Shown: piece by piece, positions 1 to 5,000 of the stretch
Numbering within the stretch: position 1 is the stretch's first letter
Layout of the letters: every line of letters begins with the position of its first letter
Assembly (NCBI GenBank): GCA_023449855.1
Contig: JAEXHR010000067.1
Span: 1 to 5,000 of the forward strand
Origin: Pseudomonadota bacterium
Lineage (GTDB): Bacteria; Pseudomonadota; Alphaproteobacteria; Rhizobiales; Xanthobacteraceae
DNA: 5,000 nt
Direction: 5' to 3'
Program-made: the position numbers and the translations under genes
Notes under the pieces: model-generated
The model's input: only the letters and a program-made list of their open reading frames with translations
Told to the model about the DNA's origin: nothing
The model's database searches: none

Positions 1-123
1 GATCGGGACGACGAGATCGGTTTCCGCTTGGACGAGGAGTGCTTCCGTCTTGGCGAATACATCTCGGTCGGGTGGGAAGGCGCGTTTGTCACCTATCAGG
101 TCGAGCGCGTCGAAAAGCCCTGA
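1..123 (+). CDS. C-terminal end of an unrecognised protein (partial)
   Basis: The first reading frame is open from the left edge of the window to a TGA at 121-123, giving 40 residues that end in ...TYQVERVEKP. Third codon positions are mostly G or C, as in the neighbouring real genes, which supports coding. The piece is mixed acidic/aromatic, has no membrane segment, and contains alternating hydrophobic stretches (GEYISVGWEGAFVTYQVERV) that look like terminal beta strands. I do not recognise the family, and the start lies outside the window. It ends 36 bp upstream of the YdcH-family gene in the same direction, so the two may be co-transcribed. A GTG-started frame at 39-269 overlaps both this gene and the next and is considered a shadow. 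Confidence 0.6.
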   Translation, partial: DRDDEIGFRLDEECFRLGEYISVGWEGAFVTYQVERVEKP

Positions 124-159
124 CGCCGGGGCGAAATTGCAGAAAAAGGAGAAAGAACC

Positions 160-399
160 TTGTCGAATACACCTCACACTCTTGGCGACGAATTCCCGGA
201 CCAGATGGACGCCATTCATGCCCTGAAGGCGAAAAGCCCGGAGTTTGCGCATGTTTTGACGGAATATGACGCGGTGAACGACAAGATTCATCGGTCCGAG
301 ACACGTCTCGACGCCATTTCCGAAGCAGCCGAGGCCGATCTGCGCCGCCAGCGGCTGATGTTAAAAGACAAGATCGTGGCATCGCTCCGCAACGCGTGA
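160..399 (+). CDS. YdcH family protein (DUF465), small helical protein
   Basis: The 79-residue product matches the YdcH/DUF465 pattern across its full length. It has an N-terminal HTLGDEFPDQMDAIHALK segment, then FAHVLTEYDAVNDKIHRSE, then the C-terminal signature LRRQRLMLKDKI. The protein is charged, almost entirely helical and probably a short coiled-coil hairpin; there is no signal peptide or membrane segment, so it should be cytoplasmic. The family is widespread in Proteobacteria and its molecular function is not established to my knowledge. The start is a TTG, chosen because AGGAG at 147-151 lies 8 nt upstream and because family members begin with a similar Ser/His/Thr-rich lead before the EFP motif; the first in-frame ATG would remove that motif. 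It follows the partial upstream gene after 36 bp and converges on the MgtC-type gene. Confidence 0.93.
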   Translation: MSNTPHTLGDEFPDQMDAIHALKAKSPEFAHVLTEYDAVNDKIHRSETRLDAISEAAEADLRRQRLMLKDKIVASLRNA

Positions 400-444
400 G
401 GGGACTGCGAGGCCGCGTTTTGCTGCCCCGCTTGCATTACCCGA

Positions 445-479
445 TTTCGGGGAGATCAGCGACACCACTCTCCCCGAAA
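445..479. terminator. Perfect 11-bp inverted repeat between convergent genes, possible terminator
   Basis: TTTCGGGGAGA at 445-455 is repeated exactly as its reverse complement TCTCCCCGAAA at 469-479, with a 13-nt loop. It lies 45 bp after the YdcH-family stop and 78 bp before the MgtC-type stop, so it could serve either transcript. It is not a canonical intrinsic terminator: neither strand has a T-run after the stem, and the T/A bases lie inside the stem with T on the 5' side. It may instead be a stabilising 3'-end hairpin. Apart from this element I see nothing gene-like in 400-557. Confidence 0.4.
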
Positions 480-557
480 CCATCGCTTACAGCCGACCAG
501 ACCGACCCATCAAGGCCCGAGTGTGGCCGCATGCCCGGCCGCAATCTCCCCCTCAAT

Positions 558-1823
558 TCACGAACGGCCAAGATACAGAGACGCTGCCATGCCGGCCGCA
601 AGGCCGAGCACGCTAAGGGCGCTGACGGGCCCGCCGATCCTTGAGCCTCCGACCCATGCCGCCATCACGGCTTTGACAAGTGTATTCATGGCCACGGCGA
701 TCAGGATCGCATCTGCCGCAAGACCGGGCTCGATCGAATGCGACGCCAGGCGGGCCATGGAGATCGAAATCGCATCCACATCGGCGATGCCCGAAGCGGC
801 GGCGGTCACCAGAACGCCCGCATTCCCGAACGACTGCTGAAGCAGATGCGACACCACCATGACCACGGTGATGAGTGTCCCCATTTTCAGGGCAGGCGCC
901 AATTCCAGTGGGTTGGTGATCGTAAGTTCCGGCTGTTCGGAGGAGCCGCGACTTTGTAGCAGCAGGAGCCCGGCGCCGATGGCGAGCACGCCACCGCCGA
1001 TGAGCAATGGCCATTTGAGATGCGGAAGCAAGCTTGGGTTCAAGGCCGTCGCCACGACTGCAACGCGGATGATCATGGTCAAGCCGGAAAGAAGCACGCC
1101 ACAGGAAAGCAGCGTGCTGGACTCGGGGTGCCGGCGGGCAAGCCTTGCCAGCGTCAAGGTCGTCGCTGTCGAAGAGGCGAGCCCGCCCGCGATCGCCGTC
1201 ATCAGGACGCCAAGCCGGTCCCCGAACACGCGGACGGCGACGTAGCCGGCGAAGGAGACCGCGGCGATCAGGATGGTCAGCAACCAGATCTCATATGGAT
1301 TGACGGTGCCCCAGGGATCGACCGGCCTGTTCGGCAGGATCGGCAGCATGAGAAAGGTCATTGCCAGAAGCGTCAGGCCCGACCGGATCTCATTCCAGCT
1401 CAGCGACGCGACCCAACGATGCAACGGCTCGCGCAGGGCAAGCAGCACAGCCGTGGCAACAGCCCCGGCGATGGCGGCTGCAAGGTCGCCGACGACGGCA
1501 AGCGTTCCCAGCAGGAACGTGGCTATGCCGGCGACGACGGATGTCGCGCTGTAATTTCGCTCGGCCCGCGCTTCGAGCCAGTGGTAGGAGGCGAATGCCG
1601 CGGTGAACCCGAGGAAAACAAGACCGATCACGAGGCCAGAGTCGAACTGCCGGGCCAGGGCGCCGGTAATGCCGCCGGTGAGACCGGTCAGCGCGAACGT
1701 TCGTAGACCTGCCGCGCGCAGATGGTCTTCCTCGTTGCGGGTACGCCATCCACGCTCCAGGCCAATCAGCAGACCGATCGAAAGCGATACCGCAAGGCGG
1801 CTGAGCAGGGCGTCAGTGTCCAT
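558..1823 (-). CDS. MgtC/SapB family membrane protein with C-terminal DUF4010 domain
   Basis: This 421-residue integral membrane protein has two parts. Residues about 8-135 form the MgtC/SapB-like domain, with the signature SIGLLIGLERGW at 15-26, the AGLRTFAL segment at 38-45 and several hydrophobic helices. Residues about 180-390 match DUF4010, with GGLASSTATTLTLAR at 213-227, NPLELAPALKMG at 304-315, SGIADVDAISISMA at 344-357 and a late NTLVKA at 380-385; a last helix runs from about 400 to 418. Classic MgtC (about 230 residues) supports survival in low Mg2+ and inside macrophages and modulates the F1Fo ATPase. Whether this longer two-domain type does the same is not known, and transport has not been shown. 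The start ATG at 1823-1821 is preceded by GGGAG with a short 3-nt gap. The gene begins 44 bp after the kinase stop on the same strand with no hairpin between, so it is probably the third gene of the regulator-kinase operon. The true mgtC symbol is not warranted. Confidence 0.93.
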   Translation of the reverse strand: MDTDALLSRLAVSLSIGLLIGLERGWRTRNEEDHLRAAGLRTFALTGLTGGITGALARQFDSGLVIGLVFLGFTAAFASYHWLEARAERNYSATSVVAGIATFLLGTLAVVGDLAAAIAGAVATAVLLALREPLHRWVASLSWNEIRSGLTLLAMTFLMLPILPNRPVDPWGTVNPYEIWLLTILIAAVSFAGYVAVRVFGDRLGVLMTAIAGGLASSTATTLTLARLARRHPESSTLLSCGVLLSGLTMIIRVAVVATALNPSLLPHLKWPLLIGGGVLAIGAGLLLLQSRGSSEQPELTITNPLELAPALKMGTLITVVMVVSHLLQQSFGNAGVLVTAAASGIADVDAISISMARLASHSIEPGLAADAILIAVAMNTLVKAVMAAWVGGSRIGGPVSALSVLGLAAGMAASLYLGRS

Positions 1824-1867
1824 GGTCTCCCGAGTTGCCTTTCAGCATCTGGCGTCGATGTCGATGA

Positions 1868-3196
1868 TCATTTGTCTATGAAGAACCTTGCCTCAAACCC
1901 GTCAATCCTGCCGCTTGCGGGAGATTGGAGTTCTATCCGTCCATTTGTTCCGGCAGCAATGGTCCGGGCGATGGCGAGCCCCAGGCCGGCCCCCCGCACC
2001 AGAGCCTGACCGCGCTCGAAGGGCTCGCTCAGCCGCGCAAGCACTGCGGAAGGCACGACCGGGCCGGCGTTCGTGACGCGCAGACAGCCGTCTGCCGACA
2101 AGGTGACGGCGACCGGTTCGTCCCGCACGCCATGCTTGAGGGCGTTTTCGATCAGGTTCCGGGCCAGGATGGCGAAGGCGTCGGCGTCGATGCTTGCGAA
2201 TACCGGCGCGTCTGGCAGTGTCAGGTCGATGCGCCCTGCAGTCTCGGCCTGCCCGTCGAATTCGCTCACAACCATCCGCAGGATGGCGCCGATCTCGACC
2301 GGCGCCTCGGCGAGAAGGCGTCCGCCCTCGGCTCTCGCCAGTTGCATGAGTTTCTCGGTGAGGCGGGAAAGGCGCCGCAAGGCGGTCTGCATATCCTCGG
2401 CGCGCTCGCGCGTGGCGTCGTCCGGCGCTTGCGCGATCATGCGCTGCGCCTGCGCCAGTGCAGCAGCCACCGGTGTCCGCAGCTCATGGGCCGATTTGGC
2501 CGCCAGGCTGCGTTCGGCCTGCAAGGTACGCGTCAATCGGTCCAGGAGGTGGTTGACAGCTTTGGCGACGGGGCCGATCTCCGAAGGCAGGTCCTCCGCG
2601 TCGATGGGTGTCAGATCACCGCCGCCGCGCGCCTCGATCTGCGAGCGGAAGGTCCGAACCGGGGTCATGGACAGCCGGACAATGACCCAGATGCCGATCA
2701 AGCCGAGCGGGACAATGACGGCCAGCGGCAGGCTCAGCCCGAGCAACAGTCGCCCGGCGGTCATCCGGCGATGCGACAGGGGCTCCGCGATGGTGATGGT
2801 CAGATTCTGCTGGAGGGTCGCGTCGGAGTAGAGGCGGTGCGTCGGCGTCGTGGCAAAGCCCATTCCGGAAAACGGCGGGAATGCCGCGAGATCGGCGCTG
2901 TGCGATCGCAGCAGAACCTTGCCCGCGGCATCGCGCACGACATAGGTGAAATACTCGTCGTGCTGGCGGAGCGTGGCAACGCGCTGTTCGGTGTCGTCGG
3001 CATCGCGGCCGATGATCTCGATCGCCGCAAGCGGCAGGATGCGTTGCGCCGTCTCTTCGAGGGCGCTGTCGAACACCTCGTCCATTTCGTGGCGCAGCAT
3101 CTGCGCGGTCACGACCGCGGCAAGTGCCCATAACACCGTTAGCCCTAGCCCCAGCCATAGCGAGAGCCGCCATTGCAGGCTCCTGGGCCGCTTCAT
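1868..3196 (-). CDS. Sensor histidine kinase, QseC/TctE-like
   Basis: This 442-residue inner-membrane sensor kinase is the partner of the upstream response regulator. In order it shows a cytoplasmic start, TM1 at about 11-33, a periplasmic sensor of about 115 residues, TM2 at about 150-174, HAMP at about 174-228, a dimerisation/phosphoacceptor helix with SAHELRTP (His237), and an ATPase domain. The ATPase domain has the N box NLIENALKHG (Asn347, Asn351), an F box (EPFERG, 391-396) and the G2 box GAGLGLAIA (402-410). The periplasmic part, with YVVRDAAGKVLLRS at about 85-98, resembles the 2CSK_N sensor domain of QseC/TctE kinases. The usual DxG of the G1 box reads Asn-Ala-Gly (376-378). The ATG at 3196-3194 overlaps the regulator stop (ATGA), which implies translational coupling, and no clear ribosome site precedes it. 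The frame stays open 66 codons further upstream, but that stretch lies in the regulator gene and is Arg-rich shadow sequence. The signal sensed cannot be read from the sequence. Confidence 0.97.
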   Translation of the reverse strand: MKRPRSLQWRLSLWLGLGLTVLWALAAVVTAQMLRHEMDEVFDSALEETAQRILPLAAIEIIGRDADDTEQRVATLRQHDEYFTYVVRDAAGKVLLRSHSADLAAFPPFSGMGFATTPTHRLYSDATLQQNLTITIAEPLSHRRMTAGRLLLGLSLPLAVIVPLGLIGIWVIVRLSMTPVRTFRSQIEARGGGDLTPIDAEDLPSEIGPVAKAVNHLLDRLTRTLQAERSLAAKSAHELRTPVAAALAQAQRMIAQAPDDATRERAEDMQTALRRLSRLTEKLMQLARAEGGRLLAEAPVEIGAILRMVVSEFDGQAETAGRIDLTLPDAPVFASIDADAFAILARNLIENALKHGVRDEPVAVTLSADGCLRVTNAGPVVPSAVLARLSEPFERGQALVRGAGLGLAIARTIAAGTNGRIELQSPASGRIDGFEARFFIDK

Positions 3197-3852
3197 CTTG
3201 CCGTGCCAAGACGATACCCGATGCCCCGCACCGTATCGATCGCGCCGTGGCCGAGCTTCTTGCGCAGTCTGCTGACGTGAACCTCGATCGTATTGCTCTC
3301 GACCTCTGCGCCGAATGCATAGAGCCGATCTTCGAGCTGCGCCTTGGTCATCGCGATGCCGGGCCGCTGCAGAAATGCTTCGAACAGCGCCCATTCGCGA
3401 CCGGTAAGCTCAACAGGGCGCGCGCCGTGCATCACGGTCCGGGCGGCGAGATCGATGCGCAGGTCGCCGATCTCGATGAGAGGATTCGGGTTGCCGCTGT
3501 ATCGCCGCGCCACCGCATTCAGCCGCGAGGAGAGTTCCGACAGATCGAACGGCTTGATCATGTAGTCGTCGGCGCCGGCATCGAGGCCCGCGATGCGGTC
3601 GGAGATCTGGTCGAGCGCCGTCAGGATGATGACCGGCGTCACGCTGCCCTCGGCTCGAAGCTTTTTGAGAAAGGCGATGCCCAATCCGTCCGGGAGCATC
3701 AGATCGAGCAGGATGAGATCGTATGCCGCGCTTTGGAGATGTTCGCGCGCCGCATCGAGCCGTGTCACCCAGTCCACCGAGTGGAGGGCGGCGACCTGCT
3801 CGCGCACGGCCTTTCCGAGGATTGCATCGTCTTCGATCAGTAGAACTCTCAT
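3193..3852 (-). CDS. OmpR-family response regulator, QseB/TctD-like
   Basis: The 219-residue protein is a complete two-domain transcription factor of normal family length. The receiver domain (about 1-115) has the acidic pair Asp8-Asp9, the phosphoacceptor Asp50 in LILLDLMLPDG, Thr78 and Lys100 (IKPFD). A short linker leads to a winged-helix DNA-binding domain at about 125-217, with LTGREWALFEAFLQRPG, the recognition-helix region SNTIEVHVSRLRKKL and the terminal wing VRGIGYRL. Phosphotransfer from the kinase encoded immediately downstream, with a 4-nt ATGA overlap, is expected. The ATG at 3852-3850 is chosen because the protein begins directly with the canonical MRVLLIEDD strand and no in-frame start exists just upstream. 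No Shine-Dalgarno sequence sits at normal distance; the nearest, a perfect AGGAGG, is 23 nt away and abuts a short overlapping ORF. Likely targets, by position only, are its own operon and the divergent PepSY-cytochrome b561 genes. Confidence 0.97.
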   Translation of the reverse strand: MRVLLIEDDAILGKAVREQVAALHSVDWVTRLDAAREHLQSAAYDLILLDLMLPDGLGIAFLKKLRAEGSVTPVIILTALDQISDRIAGLDAGADDYMIKPFDLSELSSRLNAVARRYSGNPNPLIEIGDLRIDLAARTVMHGARPVELTGREWALFEAFLQRPGIAMTKAQLEDRLYAFGAEVESNTIEVHVSRLRKKLGHGAIDTVRGIGYRLGTAR

Positions 3853-3881
3853 CCCAGGGTCACCCGTCTCGCCATCCTCCT
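3849..3881 (-). promoter_or_regulatory. Consensus AGGAGG and 8-codon leader ORF overlapping the regulator start
   Basis: On the minus strand AGGAGG (3881-3876) is directly followed by ATG (3875-3873). That ATG opens a frame encoding MARRVTLG and ends in a TGA at 3851-3849, which overlaps the regulator ATG in an ATGA. This is the same junction type as between regulator and kinase, so ribosomes could reach the regulator by coupling through the short ORF. Against this, the gap between AGGAGG and the ATG is zero, which is poor for initiation; a GTG in the same frame, at 12 nt, is an alternative start. The arrangement could be chance. Confidence 0.3.
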
Positions 3882-3929
3882 GCCTAGCGTCCGATGCTGT
3901 CGGTTTGCTGAAGACCGCCCCATCGCTGC

Positions 3930-3946
3930 TTCAGGCGTTCGTCAGG
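3930..3946. promoter_or_regulatory. Direct repeat with 11-bp period, candidate OmpR-family operator
   Basis: TTCAGG at 3930-3935 and GTCAGG at 3941-3946 are 6-bp half-sites separated by 5 bp (TCAGG identical in both). Two direct half-sites about one helical turn apart are the usual architecture bound by OmpR-type dimers. The repeat lies between the divergent regulator and PepSY genes, 78 bp from the regulator start. The second copy overlaps the AGGAG at 3944-3948, which weakens the operator reading unless the PepSY transcript begins further downstream. I see no convincing -35/-10 pair on either strand, so the promoters in 3853-3956 cannot be placed. Confidence 0.3.
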
Positions 3947-3998
3947 AGAGCGTGCCATGGTTCCCCCCGAAAGCGCGTTGATCAGGAACAATGAAACG

Positions 3999-4394
3999 AT
4001 GAAACATTTGCTGGCCGCGATCCTCGTTCTGGCGTTTTCCGGTCCCGGTATCGCCAAGGCTGACGACGACGATTGCCATGTCTCGATGGATCGATGGAAG
4101 CCGCGGGAAGCGGTCGAAACAATGGCCGCCAGTCAAGGCTGGACCGTTGCCAGGATCAAGATCGATGACGGCTGTTACGAAATCCGGGGAACCGACCGGA
4201 ATGGCCTGGCTTTCAAGGCCAAGGTCGATCCGGAAACCCTCGAAATCGTCAAGTTCCGGCACAGGGATCGCGATGACGACCGTCACGGATCGAGGCGTCA
4301 GCGGCCGCCAGCCTCGCAGAACGACACCGTAGGCGGAACATCCTCCAACACCCTGCTCGGGACGACCGTGCGGCCCAAGACCACCATCAAGTAG
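3999..4394 (+). CDS. Exported PepSY-domain protein
   Basis: From the ATG at 3999 the product is 131 residues. It begins with a clear Sec signal peptide (Lys2, hydrophobic core LLAAILVLAF at 4-13, probable cleavage after AKA at residue 21), so the mature protein starts DDDDCHV and should be periplasmic. Residues about 25-75 form a single PepSY-type domain: MDRWKPREAVETMAASQGWTV, then IKIDDGCYEIRGTDRNG, then a final strand VDPETLEIV. Two cysteines (CHV and GCYEI) could form a disulfide. The tail is rich in Arg, Asp and His, followed by a Thr/Ser-rich low-complexity end. An in-frame ATG at 3957 has a better ribosome site (AGGAG at 3944-3948, 8 nt away) but would put 14 residues, including an acidic one, before the signal peptide; 3999 has only AGGA 11 nt away. 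I prefer 3999 on protein grounds, though 3957 remains possible. PepSY domains act as inhibitors or accessory parts of envelope enzymes. This one precedes the cytochrome gene by 54 bp and is probably co-transcribed with it. Confidence 0.9.
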   Translation: MKHLLAAILVLAFSGPGIAKADDDDCHVSMDRWKPREAVETMAASQGWTVARIKIDDGCYEIRGTDRNGLAFKAKVDPETLEIVKFRHRDRDDDRHGSRRQRPPASQNDTVGGTSSNTLLGTTVRPKTTIK

Positions 4395-4448
4395 CAATCC
4401 CATCTCGCTATCGCTCAAGCGCTGCGACCGTCGCAAGGAGATCCCGCC

Positions 4449-4964
4449 ATGCCTCATGATCCGGCCCGTTATTCCAGAAGCATGATCGTCATCCACTGGC
4501 TGACAGCCCTGCTGATCCTCGGGGCCTGGCTGACCTCGACGGGAGGCCGTCATATGGCCGAAAACCCGCCCTTGCTGCATTTCTCGTTCGGGTTGGCCGT
4601 GCTCGTCCTGGTGCTTCCGCGCTTGATCCTGCGCCTTGCGGGCGGAACCCCGGACGCGCCGCAGTCCAATGGCCGTCTCGCCCTTGCCGTCAAAGCCGGA
4701 CATGTGCTGTTGTATCTGTTCCTCATTGCCCTGCCGTTGAGCGGTTGGTACGCGGCGTCGCGCCTCGGTGTTCCCGTTTCTTTCTTCGGCTTCCAGCTTC
4801 CGGCGATCACCGAGCGGGTGCAGGGCGCACCGGGCCTGATCGCGGACATTCATGAGAATGCCGGCACGATCATCCTCTACCTTGCCGGACTGCATGCCGC
4901 GATGGCGGTCTGGCACCAGTACGTCCTGCGCGACGGGACGTTGCAGCGGATGTCACCTCGCTGA
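4449..4964 (+). CDS. Cytochrome b561 (CybB-type di-haem membrane protein)
   Basis: The 171-residue inner-membrane protein has four hydrophobic helices at about 12-29, 42-62, 83-102 and 137-157, the normal size and fold of bacterial cytochrome b561. Family features are YSRSMIVIHWLTALLI at the start, LHFSFG opening helix 2, GHVLLYLFLIALPLSGW in helix 3 and the end ...LHAAMAVWHQYVLRDGTLQRM. His16, His44, His85, His135 and His149 fall where haem ligands are expected; by analogy with E. coli CybB the likely haem-binding pairs are His16/His149 and His44/His135 (inferred). Such proteins move electrons between the quinone pool and periplasmic partners, and E. coli CybB has been shown to act as a superoxide oxidase. 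AAGGAG at 4435-4440 lies 8 nt before the ATG, so the start is secure. The gene follows the PepSY gene on the same strand, and its partner may be that protein. The exact electron donor or acceptor cannot be read from the sequence. Confidence 0.95.
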   Translation: MPHDPARYSRSMIVIHWLTALLILGAWLTSTGGRHMAENPPLLHFSFGLAVLVLVLPRLILRLAGGTPDAPQSNGRLALAVKAGHVLLYLFLIALPLSGWYAASRLGVPVSFFGFQLPAITERVQGAPGLIADIHENAGTIILYLAGLHAAMAVWHQYVLRDGTLQRMSPR

Positions 4965-5000
4965 CGCAGCGGCAGAGACACGCGCTCGACCGGGGCGTGG

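Noticed and set aside
89..382. Minus-strand frame of 97 codons across the YdcH-family gene
   Set aside because: The + strand frame matches a known family end to end with a good ribosome site; the minus frame is Arg/Ser/Pro-rich shadow.
1020..1706. + strand open frame of about 228 codons opposite the MgtC/DUF4010 gene
   Set aside because: It is the reverse reading of conserved membrane motifs, rich in Gln, Arg, Asp and Gly, with no supporting family signal.
1925..3133. Long + strand open frame of about 402 codons opposite the kinase
   Set aside because: It is antisense to a gene with clear HAMP, His-box and ATPase motifs, shows no recognisable domain, and has the Arg/Gln/Gly-rich make-up typical of GC-rich shadows.
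3197..3394. N-terminal extension of the histidine kinase to an ATG at 3394 (508 residues)
   Set aside because: The extra 66 residues lie entirely inside the response regulator gene, are Arg-rich shadow sequence, and precede the natural MKRPRS start with its ATGA coupling to the regulator stop.
4395..4448. Possible hairpin (CGCT-AGCG) between the PepSY and cytochrome genes
   Set aside because: The stem is only about 4 bp with a 2-nt loop and has no T-run, so it is not a credible terminator; the two genes are more likely co-transcribed.
3942..4916. Long minus-strand open frame of about 324 codons opposite the PepSY and cytochrome genes
   Set aside because: It runs across two real genes and the gap between them, with no domain or membrane pattern and a composition typical of antisense reading.
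4965..5000. Start of a further gene at the right edge
   Set aside because: Only 36 bases remain after the cytochrome stop, with no start codon preceded by a convincing ribosome site and no recognisable peptide in any frame.

Overview
This is a GC-rich chromosomal window with strong G/C preference at third codon positions. A YdcH-type small protein, a QseBC/TctDE-like two-component system, a PepSY protein and a cytochrome b561 together suggest an alphaproteobacterium, most likely of the rhizobial/Hyphomicrobiales type. This placement is inferred from gene content and sequence style only; no marker gene is present.

Layout. Positions 1-123 hold the C-terminal end of an unrecognised protein on the + strand, followed after 36 bp by a complete small YdcH-family (DUF465) gene with a TTG start (160-399). 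The gap at 400-557 contains a perfect 11-bp inverted repeat and separates this pair from a convergent minus-strand block. Read 3852 to 558, that block encodes an OmpR-type response regulator, a histidine kinase whose start overlaps the regulator stop in an ATGA, and, 44 bp further on, a MgtC/SapB-type membrane protein with a C-terminal DUF4010 domain. No terminator is visible between these three genes, so they look like one operon. Diverging from the regulator on the + strand are an exported PepSY-domain protein (3999-4394, or from 3957) and, 54 bp later, a four-helix cytochrome b561 (4449-4964). The last 36 bp hold nothing recognisable.

Working model (inference). The kinase/regulator pair senses an envelope or redox condition and controls its own operon and the divergent PepSY-cytochrome b561 pair. 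The control region at about 3853-3956 carries a direct repeat with an 11-bp period, the usual geometry of OmpR-family operators. Linkage of QseBC-like systems to PepSY and cytochrome b561 genes is a recurring arrangement as far as I recall. The MgtC/DUF4010 gene as apparent third gene of the regulatory operon is the less routine part and hints at a link to ion homeostasis or envelope stress. I found no mobile elements, RNA genes or CRISPR arrays, and no clearly undescribed system. The most interesting details are the regulatory architecture between the divergent operons and an 8-codon ORF that overlaps the regulator start.
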